DNA of 64,000 nucleotides, taken from the NCBI GenBank assembly GCA_005406025.1, contig BGZK01002011.1, positions 1-64,000 on the forward strand, written 5' to 3'. The notes beneath the pieces were generated by a model. The model saw only the letters and a program-made list of their open reading frames with translations. It did no database searches and was not told the DNA's origin. Positions 34,527-45,790 of the stretch are shown piece by piece (positions within the stretch are counted from its first letter, which is position 1; each line of letters starts with the position of its first letter). This DNA comes from Eumeta japonica. Taxonomy: Eukaryota; Arthropoda; Insecta; Lepidoptera; Psychidae. The position numbers were made by a program, and so were the translations under genes.

Positions 34527-35251
34527 ATGAAGTCCATCGTAAGTGCTGGGCGTTTTGTGGTTCTCGGCAGTGAACGTGAACATGTGGTGTTAAATTCGAG
34601 TGCATTAGCGGATTGTTTTAATATTATCGTATCTCTACGTAGATAATATTAATTAATTGCAGTTGTATTTCCGAAAATAGATATCGCTAAGCTTTTTAAA
34701 TAACATAATTAACAAATTTAATATGTTCATAGTGTCACTGTAAAAATGTTTACCAGAATAATTTTAGAATACTCGTATCCTTTAACTTTACTTTTCATTT
34801 GGTATGAATTTAATGGAATTAATGGTTCCTGTTGGTTGATTTACCTAATAAATTTCTTTTAAATATGCTTCAGGTACTCCTCTCTTTGCTCGCTGTCGCG
34901 TCGGCGGCCCCGCAACAGGCGCCCACGGAACCCATCCCGATCGTCCGCCAGGAGAGCCAAGTCAACGGCGATGGCTCATACTCCTACTCCTACGAGACAG
35001 GCAACGGAATCAACGCGGAACAGCAGGGCGACCTCAAGAAGGTCGGCGACGTTGAAGCTCTAGAAGTCAAAGGCCAGTTCCAGTATCCTAGCGACGGGGA
35101 GAACATCCAGCTGACCTACACGGCCGACGAGAACGGCTTCCATCCCCAAGGTGCTCATCTGCCGACCGCTCCACCGGTGCCCGAGCCTATCCAGAGAGCC
35201 CTGGCGTACCTCGCCACCGCCCCACCTCAACCTGAGCAGCCTCAAGCGTAA
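34527..35251 (+). CDS. CPR-B: RR-1 cuticle protein, 129 aa, 2 exons
   Basis: Secreted chitin-binding cuticle protein of the RR-1 class. Exon 1 is 34527-34538 (M-K-S-I) with donor gtaagt; exon 2 is 34874-35251 after acceptor TGCTTCAG and ends in TAA. Residues 1-15 are a signal peptide ending A-S-A. The mature part starts A-P-Q-Q and has the P-I-P-I-V-R-Q-E motif (24-31) shared with CPR-A. The RR-1 domain runs from D-G-S-Y (37-40) through Y-E-T-G-N-G (44-49) and F-Q-Y-P-S-D-G (73-79) to A-D-E-N-G-F (88-93), then P-Q-G-A-H-L-P. The tail is P/Q-rich. A longer open frame exists upstream (from 34832), but it is intron sequence; the 12-nt first exon restores the signal peptide. Unlike CPR-A and CPR-C, no intron interrupts the domain. 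Codon third positions are strongly GC. Confidence 0.95.
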
Positions 35252-35305
35252 TTTTCCAAGACTTTGTGATATGAGAGAATTTTTATACGTTTGTATTTTT
35301 TGAGT

Positions 35306-35311
35306 ATTAAA
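35306..35311 (+). terminator. CPR-B polyadenylation signal (ATTAAA)
   Basis: ATTAAA 55 nt after the stop codon is the only close signal. A run of ten or more As follows at about 35321. Confidence 0.5.
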
Positions 35312-35539
35312 TGACTGTACAAAAAAAAAAGTCTTTGAAAATCAAAAATCCCATTAGTTGTAGAAACTCATATCGAAAAAAATTATAATTGGTCAGTTGT
35401 TTTAAAATTATGAATTTTTTTTACGATGTTTCGACGCAGAACATTAGTTTTATAGTTGTACATTTTTTGTGATACTCAAGATATAGACTGAAATTTCTAA
35501 GATGAGAGGAAACATAGAAATTTGAATCATGTCAAAATT

Positions 35540-35850
35540 TAAAACCGGTCAAGTGCAAGTTAGACTTGTGAAGGTTACATATTAGTAGAATGCGATAATT
35601 AAAAATAAACTCATCAACTCTATAGTAATTTACAAAATGGTAAAAATTTTGCAGATTTTATAATTTACAAATTATAGTTTTTCTTGTGATATGTAATAGA
35701 CCTTTTCTGATTATAAATTATTTCCAGTTACTAAGACGAGCAAATTTCGATAACCTTCGAAAGGGATCCATATTTTTTTTCTTAATTTTCGGTGATATGA
35801 GACATGAGGAAAATCGGCAACTTTAGAGCATGCGCTTTCAAGTTCTATCG
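35540..35850 (-). repeat. GTTCCG-type repeat (reverse, diverged)
   Basis: AAAACCGGTCAAGTGCAAGT followed by TAGACTTGTGAAGGTTACAT is the reverse complement of the CGAGTnnGACTCGCnCTTGnCCGGTTTT terminus. The right end is uncertain. Confidence 0.45.
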
Positions 35851-36249
35851 AATTTGGTACATATATGAAATGTTAGAGAAAAATAGTAGAAATTTTTGAA
35901 ATGCTCATATTTATTATTAAATAAGCTTTTGCAATTACTTCACCACGAAAAAATACGAGTAAAATAGCGAAAACTGTTTCTGAAAAAGAGATCTGTTTAT
36001 ATTTGATTCTACATTGATACAAGGGCGGCAAATTGAATTTCAATCAGAACTTGCTCTAATTCGATTACAACAGTAAGTTCGAAATGCTTTAATTTAAAAC
36101 GTTCGACCAACTCTGCGTTATTTGTCTTAACTACCATACAAAACCTTCGTTCAAATATTTAAACTTTGACCCTGGATGTTGCCCAAGCGATAAATAAACA
36201 TGCTCATAATTATTATGACCACATGAACACCGAGCGTTTCGCAAAGCGC

Positions 36250-36640
36250 TAAAAATAATTATTCATTCGCACTTCACGGTTAACTATCAGTCACTTGCAG
36301 GTTTGAGGTCAGTATACTTTCATTGCTTTTGTCATTGCGCACAATATTTATTTCATGATTTTTAATCACGTCGTATCGAAAAAGGTGTTGCATATGCGTG
36401 CATAACGTATTTTTACTCTTAGTTTTGTTCTCATCAAATAATTTTCACCTTTATTACCCTTCTTACAAAAAGTTGCAAATCTGTGAAATATTTCATATCA
36501 TATTCTGTAGAAGAGCTGTGACTGGTGAGCTCTGTTTTTTAAAATTGATTAAAAGCTCTGGTCTACTCCTTCATCGTCCCGCCACCACCTGAACAGAACC
36601 GAATTAAAATTAATCAAGACTTTGTGATGTGAAAGCTTTA
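36250..36640 (+). pseudogene. Decayed partial copy resembling CPR-B
   Basis: At 36580-36640, ACCACCTGAACAGAACC then TCAAGACTTTGTGATGTGAA aligns with the end of CPR-B and its 3' UTR (CCACCT...CCTGAGCAGCC, then CCAAGACTTTGTGATATGAG). The residual reading is P-P-P-E-Q-N against P-P-Q-P-E-Q in CPR-B. Upstream, CTAAAAATA (about 36250) and a TCAGT initiator-like site (36289-36293) may be a degraded promoter. No RR-1 domain remains between them. I read it as the relic of a tandem duplicate whose middle was lost. The 3' match is seen; the promoter part is inference. Confidence 0.45.
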
Positions 36641-38025
36641 CATGCACTTGTAATAAACTCGTAATAATGTATGACGCATATCTTTGTAGAGAAATTTAAT
36701 AAACATTACATTTTCGTGTTAGAAAAATAAATATCGTAAGTACTTACATCTAATGAGACCGTGAAAAATATTTGTTTAAAAACGAACTTTCAAAGCTCCT
36801 CTAAAACCGTATATCAGGTGTAACAATATCTAATTAATGCAACAATCGACACTAGTAACAGACACTAGTAATCGATGGTATGTGGTTAAACTTCTGATAC
36901 AAAATTGCATCAGAGCGCTTTCCCACCTTCCCGTCAGCTCGTCAGCTTGTTTGCGCAGCGGAGTCTAGCGAGAGACTGAAATACCAGACGCCGACCCAAA
37001 ATCGCTAGACTTTGGCTTTAGACGTAGCAATTTTATGGATCTGTGACTCTAATTCCAAACAGAGTTCTAGAGGTGGGTTTTCCTGGAATCGGTCAACGTC
37101 AAATTTTACAGCTTTAAACCCGGCCGAGAGTGTGTCGTGTCACACGAAATGTTAGGTTTCGTAGTTACCCGTCACAATATGCGGACTTAAAGCGGGATTT
37201 TTTGTTTAATAACATGAACCTATTAATCTAGTTAATAACGTCTAAAAAATGAGCCCGTATAGGATGTATGTTACCAAGGGATGTTATCATTTTATATTTC
37301 CAAAATTTACATGGTTCATAAACTTATATTTACTACCTATTTACACAACCAACAACGTCATCTAAGTTATTTTCAATGGAATTTGTACAAAATTTCGCTT
37401 TCTATTTCTCCAAGTTCATTTTATAAGTTTTCCTTTTAACTTCGCTGTACTGGTTGCATTTCAAGAATTTACGTATCTTCAACAAACCACATCTCTGACC
37501 CCACGTCAAAGTAAGTTCATTGATACATTATTATCATTCTTGTCATATCATGTCACGACATCAGAGTGCAGATTGCTCACTCTTATACTGTATTAAGAAT
37601 ACGTTGTTATGTGCAGTTTGATTGCGTCGAAGATCGCGGCGATACGGACGATAGCGACACGTTAAAGTTGCATACATGTTAGAAATTATCGAAACAAAAA
37701 AAAAAAATAATGTAGCATAGAGTTCCTATGCTGCTCTAATCTAATTACTGTAACTAATCTAATCATATAAAGAGATTAGACTTTTCGATAATATTTTTTT
37801 ATTATATACCAAATAAAGTTCTGTAGTTTAAGACATGCATCTTTTTTAAATACACCCAGTATATACTATTACCGTGAATTTTTTCAAGTGTCCAAAAATA
37901 ACTATCTAGCTGGCAGAGGAGGGAGAGACGACTCTAACGAATATTAGCACATTAAAGCTTAATATTGTGCAAACTGATACCTTATTCGAATAATGGTTTT
38001 CACAGATCCGTGATGTTTTTTTAAT
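36641..38025. other. Intergenic stretch with an unidentified moderately GC-rich block
   Basis: 36890-37190 is GC-richer and ordered (CCGTCAGCTCGTCAGCTTG, CTAGAGGTGGGTTTTCCTGG, GGCCGAGAGTGTGTCGTGTC), like an old repeat or exon, but I cannot place it. The rest is AT-rich with no gene. Confidence 0.35.
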
Positions 38026-38029
38026 GAGC

Positions 38030-38275
38030 TGTCCAACGATACGCTACCCCGAGCGATAGTCGAAAAAAAATCAGGTCCACTTTACGTGTATGGAGGTAGT
38101 CTTAAAACATTTTTTTTTAATTTCATTCTACCATTTTGTCGGCGTAATTATTATATAAGCCCATCAAATCACAGTTTTTAGTACTCAAATCTCTAACTGA
38201 AGCCGCGGATAGACAGGCAGACAGACGTGCAAAAATTATAAATGTTCCTTATTGACTTCGGGACACTAAAAAAAA
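38030..38275 (-). repeat. GTTCCG-type repeat (reverse)
   Basis: AATTTCATTCTACCATTTTG followed by TCGGCG, then AAGCCGCGGATAGACAGGCA and GACAGACG, then GGGACACTAAAAAAA follows the order of a common lepidopteran repeat in reverse. Non-coding. Confidence 0.6.
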
Positions 38276-38439
38276 AATCATCATTGGCGCTAATGCAGAA
38301 GGGTTGCACAGGTACTTTATCTATCGAGCGATGGTGCCCCATTCTCATTTTTTTTTTAATTTTTTGAATAACTTATTATGTAAAAGATATCTACTATGTA
38401 ATTAGCTTACAAATTCTAAGGTATTTCATTGTTAATAGC

Positions 38440-39790
38440 GGTATTGTGTTAAATTATATTCTATTTAATGCTTATATGAACAATTCTGAAAAAAACCGTA
38501 GCGTACTTAATGACTGGTGCAAAGCCGTCACTGTACCCCTTTATAAAGGGAAAGGTTTACAGCAGGTTTGCATAATTTACCGCCCTATAAGCGTCCTCAG
38601 CGTCGTTGCCAAACTGTATGCGAAAATCGCTATAAATCGTTATTGAAAGTGTTGTGAATGGCACTGAACATAAAATTCGGGATGCACAAGCCGGATTTCA
38701 AAATGGAATGGGTGTATGGACCAAGTTTTTTTCTTTGCGGAACATTATGGAAAATTTTTAGGCAAAGGTTTTTTAGATCTGGAAAAAGCTTATAACAGCG
38801 TGAAAAGGAATTATACATAGAGAACACTATCCATGCATGGTGTGAGTCACGGATAGATACGGGCACTGCAATCTCTGTACAGAGGATCCAGTTCCTACGT
38901 AAGAACAAATGGGGCATACGCTGACTGATTTGATATCCGCAAGGGTGTCAGTCAGGGATGTGTAGTCTCACTGTGGCTATTTAATTTTATTCATAAATAG
39001 CTGTCTGTATGATTCGAAAAAGTAATGTGTTCAGAAAAGATATATAAAAGTAAATGCTAGCAAGACTAAGCTGATGGTGTTTGAAAGAGGCGAAAGCACG
39101 ACTAAATGCGATATGTATGGAAGATAAGAGTGTCGAACAAGTTTAAGAGTTAGTATATTTGGGTAGTCTGTTTACAAATAACGGTACACAGGATAGAATT
39201 ATTGAAACAGTGATAGCGAGAAATACAGGGAATGGGGTCTTGCTTGCTATTATGAATAGTAAAAGTGTCTTACGACAAGTTCGTTCGTTCGTTTTTACGA
39301 TTGACTATCCCTAATGGAGTCCTGATCCTTATGTTTATGTACGGCAATGAAAGTTAGACAGAGCTGAAGAAAAATAAAAGTAGGATCAGTGTAGTGGACA
39401 TTCGATCTCTGCGAAATATGTCTGCGGTGCCTTTGAAAGATAGATATAGAAAAAGTGAAGGGGTCTGAAAAAGGCTGTAGTGACTAGGGTAGAAAAAAAT
39501 ATGTTGCAGTGGTTTGGCCACCTGGAAACGATGAATGAAAGAAGTCTTACAAACAAGTCTATAGAGCGACGTGTATGATGGAAATATTGGCAAGGGTCGG
39601 TCTAGATAATTTTATGCAGACCAAATTAGTGACACATTATAAAAGGGCCATAATTTAAGCACCGAGTTCGCATGAAAATTGATCGAAGTCAGCGAAGAAT
39701 TAGAAGAATGCAAAGATTGTACCATGGGGAAATGTATAATGATCTGTCCCTAATCTTCTGGAAAAAAGATACAGGTTTATATTATTATGA
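38440..39790 (+). mobile_element. LINE ORF2 3' half, decayed, catalytic core missing
   Basis: Starts in the reverse-transcriptase domain: V-P-L-Y-K-G-K-G then Y-R-P-I-S-V-L-S-V-V-A-K-L-Y (38530-38640). Later frames give F-L-D-L-E-K-A-Y (about 38770) and G-V-S-Q-G-C-V-V-S (about 38945). Between about 39000 and 39045 the segment that should hold the catalytic Y-A-D-D is deleted; the reading resumes at K-T-K-L-M-V-F-E-R-G-E-S. The C-terminal region ends at 39480-39760 with W-F-G-H-L-E-T-M-N-E and V-P-W-G-N. At least five frameshifts or stops break it. Same family as 24865-25215. Confidence 0.8.
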
Positions 39791-41040
39791 AACCTAAGAT
39801 ATCAAAACATAAAGAAAATTATTTGTTTTTTTTATCCGGTAGTAATAGATGAGATAAGAATATGTATTTTTTGAAGTCTATACATTCTTCACCATTTTTT
39901 TTATAACATAACTTAGCATAAAGATAACAATAAACAAAAGTTTTAAAACATAACTCCCCCTGCCCCCCCAACAGTTTCGCGGAACGCATTTTTTGTTTCT
40001 GCATACATCAATGATTTTGTGAGGGATAAGTAAGTCCATCATTGTCTGTTTTGTTATAAAATACATAAATATATTATTGTTTACATTTATTAAGGCACGT
40101 TAATAAGTTTCACAACTTGCTTATTATAACTACGAAACCAGCAATATATGAGATAATGCTTTTATTAATTTCATTCAATTCTATATCTTAATAATGAAAA
40201 GTCTCACTAAAGTTATGTTATTCTGAGCTGCAATCTTCATCTAGATAAATACCTGAAAATTTATTTACTTTGTGAAGGATAAGAAAATTTTTTAAATTAT
40301 ATTTTAGGCTTAAGCTCTACGTCTATCAATATCTTTTCGAGAATACATTTTACTTATCTAACAGTCGCATTTACGTTTTTTTATTCATAAGATCTAGAGT
40401 TTGACAACATTATATCAAGAATTATATTTTATTATCTAAAATTAAATACTCCAATAAATCTTCTATGCTTTTGTTGGATAATATTATTAGACGCATTAAA
40501 CCTATTTATTTCGTTGTTACTATTAATTTACCACTTATAATAAATCAAACTTTATAAAGTATATACCATTGTATTATATATAGTCTAGCTGTTATCCTCA
40601 GTTCTACCCGCATTGACTAGGCGTCTCGTGTTTATTCCGATTACGTGTGACGTCCTGTTAGATTATATATATATTATAGATGATTTCTAACAATAAAAAT
40701 TAATATACATGTATTACATTAGGATCCAAACTGTTTCTTTGGAAAATTTATATTATCCCCTCCTTCGAAAAAAAAGATCTACGATAATTATTTTTTTTTC
40801 TTCATAAACCTCGTAGTAACTTTGTATAAGATTTTATGCCCTACCTATAAGTGGAGAAACATACAATGCGAGTGGTGTGTTATGATCACATCAAATCCTT
40901 GTGTGTTAATGAGATAATGACTTTCCATTCATTATCTCATTAACACACTAGCCATTACAAGTTCATTATTTACATCTAAACAAGTGTAGCCAAGCTGCCA
41001 AGATGTACTGACTTGTAAAAAGCACTTCAAAAGAGAGACG
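39791..41040. other. Intergenic stretch with one perfect hairpin
   Basis: AT-rich; at 40901-40948 lies a perfect 20-bp inverted repeat (GTGTGTTAAT...ATTAACACAC) with an 8-nt loop. The overlapping 61-62-codon - strand frames near 39819-40066 have no recognised motif. Confidence 0.5.
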
Positions 41041-41044
41041 GCCA

Positions 41045-41263
41045 CTAGAAATGTTCAGACATGCTACTATGAATTAGAAAAAAAATCGACTCAAAAATTT
41101 CATTATTGAAAATAATTTGAGTTAGTAGACTTTTCAAAGACTTGAGAGGCTGCCTGAAGATATCGGCCGCCACTAGGTTGCAGACGCTCTGCAAGCACCG
41201 TCCCAGCGCCGCTCTGTCCTTATGTGTTTTCAGCATCTGAAACTATGAGTTATGTGAGGGACC
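41045..41263 (-). other. Exon-like open frame after a splice-acceptor motif
   Basis: On the - strand, ATAGTTTCAG is followed by ATGCTGAAAACACATAAGGA and a frame reading K-D-R-A-A-L-G-R-C-L-Q-S-V-C-N-L-V-A-A-D, then F-R-Q-P-L-K-S-L-K-S, ending at 41045. It is GC-richer than its flanks. I do not recognise the protein. It mirrors the + strand motif at 41474. Confidence 0.25.
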
Positions 41264-41463
41264 AATTCTGATTATACCATCGGCTGTCATTCTTGATTCA
41301 ATTCATGTCAGAAAGCGAACCGTACGGATGAACGTTGCATAACTCTACGAGCATATTTGCCTCCCTTCACAAACTGTTTTTTTCTTACTTCACATTTTTC
41401 ACGTAACCTTCAATTACTTTAGAACAACTCACGGTTAACTTTTCGTCGTGGTTCGGTTCCTTC

Positions 41464-41525
41464 TACCATAATTTCAGATGCTGAGAGCAGTGTCAGCCGC
41501 CCAGAGGTCCATAAGCTCCCTCACG
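41464..41525 (+). other. Exon-like motif encoding a presequence-like peptide
   Basis: TACCATAATTTCAG is followed by ATGCTGAGAGCAGTGTCAGC, reading M-L-R-A-V-S-A-A-Q-R-S-I-S-S-L-T before TAA at 41526, with GTAACG as a possible donor. The peptide has the R/S/A composition of a mitochondrial targeting sequence. No further exon could be linked to it. It could equally be a repeat, given its partner at 41045-41263. Confidence 0.2.
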
Positions 41526-42002
41526 TAACGTGCAACATAAAAATGAGACACAACTTACAAGATTCGCGCTGACATTAACAATATATCATTTTTACTGAAT
41601 AGGATTTTAGGTAAGTGTTTTAATGTATAAACAAGACTTACGGGTAGGCGTACCGAATTCCTCTGGCCCATGGGTCAAGTTAAGGAACAAGCACCTTTAT
41701 TTGTTTCACACTACATTTTATTTATTTACTATATTAACACTCGGTTCAGGTAAAACATACGATAAGTTATATGTAAAAATGCAAAACGAAACAGTTCGCG
41801 TCAACCTCGGTGCCATGTGTCATTTCACCATTTACCTTTTTCCTTTTAACAGCGTCACGATACACGTTTCCTTGAGTCCGGATACGCCCAAGGATTGTAG
41901 AGACAACAATCATTAAAAGTCGTACATATCCTACCATCCCACTATACGTTAACTTCAATAAAAAAATCTTCGTTTTCACTCTAAATTTACAATAAAATAA
42001 TT
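41526..42002. other. Intergenic stretch, possible repeat
   Basis: Two overlapping open frames (41623-41916 + and 41767-42015 -) carry no recognised domain. The string CGCGTCAACCTCGGTGCCAT (about 41798), with GTGTCATTTCACCATTTACC after it, has the look of a lepidopteran repeat end, but I cannot name it. Confidence 0.3.
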
Positions 42003-42222
42003 TCGTCGATGTCATCTATACATATATTATGAAAATAGGTTGTCTTTGTTCGTCAATCACGTAAAAACTACTAAACGTATAGACATGGGACTGGGACCAT
42101 TCGATGCGGAATGATTTGTAGATGGTTTTAGGCTACTCATTTTTCGAATTCCGTAAATCCTTCGCCATTTTATTTACAAATAAAAATTACCCAGCGAAGC
42201 GGGCCGGACAGCTAGTTATAAA
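42003..42222 (+). repeat. Lepidopteran repeat, 3'-terminal copy
   Basis: Reads CATATATTATGAAAATAGGT, GTCTTTGTTCGTCAATCACG, AAACTACTAAACGTATAGAC and at the end AATTACCCAGCGAAGCGGGC then CGGACAGCTAGTT. This order (tATTATGAAAAn, GTCTGTnTGTC, AAACTACTnAACngAT, AGCGAAGCnGGnCGG, AGCTAGT) is that of a very common lepidopteran repeat. Non-coding. Confidence 0.7.
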
Positions 42223-45085
42223 ATAAATACAGGTGTCGTTATGGTTAAATACTTTGTATCCTTCTTCGTACTTTTTCATAAGCTTTGCACTTTTGTTTAC
42301 ACTTTGTATATTTTATATCTCCCTGTAACTTTTTAGTTGAGATACATGGACTATATTACGTATTTGCTTATTCAGCGATTCGATTTTATACGTTTTTAGA
42401 AATTCTATGTGGCCCTCTATAACATTGTTCGCATTAATTTAAAGATTATACCCATAATCCTCTTAGGCACATATACCCACCAAGTTTACCCCTATCGTAC
42501 CTAATTTTCTGTTTTCCCTGTTTTTATTAATTATTGATAAAGTTATTTAAAAATTCTTGTTATGAGACGTTATTATGAGACTGATTTATGTTACCTAACT
42601 GAGCATTATCCAAAGGTAAGTTCGTCTTTCGGCCATAGAATAATCAATGTGAAATCCCTCCTTGTCGTGCTCTGCCTACTTATATTATATGAGAATGTTA
42701 TTAAAGTTCAAAACATGCAACAGTTTCTCTGGTTTTTGACAATATACAACGACGGAGTGGTCAAAGGGTTTAACAAAACCTTTCTATCAAACCATTTGTA
42801 TAGTGCTGAAATGCAATAGCGAATCTTGATATTGCTCCAAGTGCTCCGATCATGTCTCTTACGATTCTCGAGCGAAAGACAGTCCCTCGTTCGGATATTA
42901 TTTTTGTACGGAACCAAACCTACAAAGTATGTCACTTATTAAAAAAATCTGATAACATTTCAGCTGTAACCCGCGGCATAGCTTTCGTGTTAACATACTT
43001 CGAGGTGTACTCTATAGTAGTCACAATGTTATATTAACGTCTATCAAACTTTTAATGAGTTTTTGTACATCAATACCAATTTTTTTTTTAAAGGCTTTAT
43101 ACTAAAATTGGTTACGATCTAGCCTGATTACTCACTTTCTTTTTCTTCAAACATGTACAACGCGATCTGACATATCTATTTGTCCACTTTTTTTCTTTGC
43201 ATGCTTCACGATATATCTTTCTCTTAACTATCTCATGGTTTTGGTTAAACCAAAATGTACTCCCCCACCCGTTCAAGTTTTATCATATCCTTCTTTCAAA
43301 ACCTCTTCTAACATTCATTTAGGTCAGACTATTTCCTATTTCTTTTGTCCTATCCAATCCAATTTCTTACATATAGTTTCATTTCCTATATATAAATCAA
43401 ATGCTATGTCCCTCCATTCCTGCGTAACACTTCCATAGCAAACTAACAATTCATCACTTAAACCTATAGGGCCTTCACGTATATTTAGTGTTTGACTATA
43501 CATGTGTGCTTTAGCACGCGTGATCGTCTAGTCAATTAATTTACTAAAATTATGTATCCTGGAATAATCTGACTTCGAATCGGGAACAGTAGTTTGAATT
43601 TTCCAGGGATCATGATCTGAACCTGGTTTTTTATCGGATTGTCGCGAAATTCCACGGGTTGATGTTTCGTATCGCATGCTTTTCACGTTCTACGAAATTT
43701 ACAGCTGTTTGATATAATGTTACTTACATATACATTTTAATTTAATACATATACTAGCGATGTTCAGAGGATAGCCGTGGTCGTATGCCTTCTTGTCCTA
43801 AGGCTCGCTTACTGCTGTTTTGCAGTATTGTAATACTATAAAATGTATTGTAATCTTTAAGATGTTATTATTCAATTTTGTGATTTATATCCTGTGATTC
43901 GATTGCTAGATGTCTACCCAAAATGTTTTCTTACGGCATGAAAACCTCCCATGTTGGTTCATAAATGTCAACATTTCAATTTTTATATCAATTATTTCAA
44001 TAACTCAGCTCCGAAGAACTACCAAACAAATAAATTAATATTCGGATCAATAAAACTATTTTTATTTACATCGATCGCATAATTAAGTGTATGTCAAACA
44101 ATCAGATAATAAATAATAAAAAGTCACGAGCAATAAGAATTATGTAATGAACACTAAAATATAATTAAAAATGATAATTTTGACGTCACTTATCAACTAG
44201 TCAATGCAAGAAATGTTATGGAGTTTAATTTATATTTAGCGATGCAGCGAGTCAGGCGTTTTGAGCAACATTGCATAAAACGCCTAAGGAGCCGCATCAA
44301 TAAAGTTTTTTGTGCATCGTATAGAATGCTGTATGTAGCAATGCACAAGTCTTTTTAAAAGTTGCAAGTATAGTTTAGAAATTATTAGTATACCTTTGTC
44401 ACAAAGAAAGCTTTCTTTGACTAACTTACGTAATTCGGGGAGGTATTGCGCGTCACTGAATTAAGTCATTCTAAAAGTCTCAGCGACCATTTATCCTTTT
44501 TTCAAAAACCCCGGAAACAATCAGTTTATATAAATTTCATCGTAAGCATTGAATGTGAAGGTGTTTAAAGACTAGTGTCTTTAAACACTTTAAGGATTAG
44601 AGCAGACGTGACTGAATATATTATTATTTCAAGATTCTAGAAATGTTAGACACGAAACAGTATATATTTTTTCCAGCATTCACTTCGTCTGAAACATAAA
44701 AAATATATAGTACTTTTACTTAGAGATGAAAACAGGAGTGTAAATAAAATGAAGTAAAATCAAAAATGTTTTCGCGATCTCATACACTGCATTTCTTATT
44801 AAAAAAACGTGTAAATGTGCTCATTTTTGGTTTCGTTCGTAATTTACATAAATTAAAATAAGTCTTTTTTAATTCATTTCCTTAAATTTTCCCAATCAGA
44901 TTTGCATGATTCTGTGATTTTAAATATTGCTTTTACGAGTTCTTTTGCATGTATTACATATCCATGTGTCTACATATTTTTCATAACAAAGAAGTAGAAG
45001 TTTACAGATGTAAACTTTCATTATATTGACATTAATACTTGACCATAGCAATACCGGTACAGTATAAAACAAAATAGATTATTAA
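42223..45085. other. Long intergenic stretch, nothing recognised
   Basis: AT-rich throughout. Frames of 60-85 codons (42562-42819 +, 42708-42935 -, 42852-43037 +, 43235-43438 +) have no recognised motif and overlap one another. The only structure is GTGTTTAAAGAC-tagt-GTCTTTAAACAC (44561-44588), a perfect 12-bp inverted repeat. Confidence 0.45.
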
Positions 45086-45089
45086 GTGT

Positions 45090-45300
45090 AATGTCAAAAA
45101 CGGCTCAGTGCGAGTTAAATTTACAAATGAGGTTTCAAATATAATATTATAAATTGAAGTGGGTTATTAATAGCTTATGGGCTAAGGAATCACAAAGTAG
45201 TAAAAATTTTAATCTATTTTTTTCCTCATAAATATTAAATGTCTAAAGCGTCCTGTAATATTTCTTGTATTATTTATGTAAAGGGTATATGAAAAAACAA
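45090..45300 (-). repeat. GTTCCG-type repeat (reverse, diverged)
   Basis: AAAAACGGCTCAGTGCGAGT followed by TAAATTTACAAATGAGGTTT matches the reversed 3' terminus (AACCGGCnAAGTGCGAGT). The inner part parallels 35560-35660 (TAGTAAAAATTTT). Limits uncertain. Confidence 0.45.
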
Positions 45301-45414
45301 GGTTACACTAAAGTATTATAATTTATTAATAAGTTTAATTATTATGTATAATATTTGAAAATATTTAACGGTGGTCCATTTTACTTTTCATCGGATATAT
45401 GATTTCCTCCTTAA

Positions 45415-45530
45415 AGGTCCGCAACGTAATGGTATGTCTTCTGGGTTTGCGAGGATTAATGGGCGGCGGTGAACACCAGCTTTCTAGTGGCTCACGTGCT
45501 CACCTACCTCTTTAAGTGCTATAAAAATTT
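45415..45530 (-). repeat. Lepidopteran interspersed repeat (GCAAACGAGC type, reverse)
   Basis: GGGTTTGCGAGGATTAATGG, GCGGCGGTGAACACCAG and TGCTCACCTACCTCTTTAAG are the reverse complement, in the same order, of the copy at 9210-9345 (GCCGCCCAT, GTCACAGCC, GGGCAAACGAGC). Confidence 0.65.
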
Positions 45531-45639
45531 GTAAAACAGTTAACCGTGCAGGCCAGCCCTAAAACTTCCCGCTGTGATATTTATCGATGTATTTTTGATG
45601 GAGTTCTACGAATTTAAAAATGTAGTCGAATCGAAGCTC

Positions 45640-45790
45640 TAAAATATATGTTTAATATTTTTGAGCTCAACAATTCGAAAAACAGTTGAGGTTGGAGATC
45701 ATCTTCAAAAATATAGCAGTAATTATTGAATTTGAGTTCAATAGCAGTAATTATTGAACTTGGTTTCAAAAAACCGATTGTAGCTCTTCA
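45640..45790 (-). repeat. GAGCTC-family repeat (copy 2, reverse) with a 28-bp tandem
   Basis: The reverse complement matches 3640-3790. Inside, a 28-bp unit (45713-45740, starting ATAGCAGTAATTATTGAA) is repeated at 45741-45768 with three or four differences. The next family A copy starts right after. Confidence 0.6.

Noticed and set aside
34832..35251. Longer 139-aa single-exon model of CPR-B starting in intron 1
   Set aside because: Its first 14 residues come from intron sequence. The 12-nt exon at 34527 with a consensus donor, downstream of a TATA box, gives a proper signal peptide as in the other two genes.
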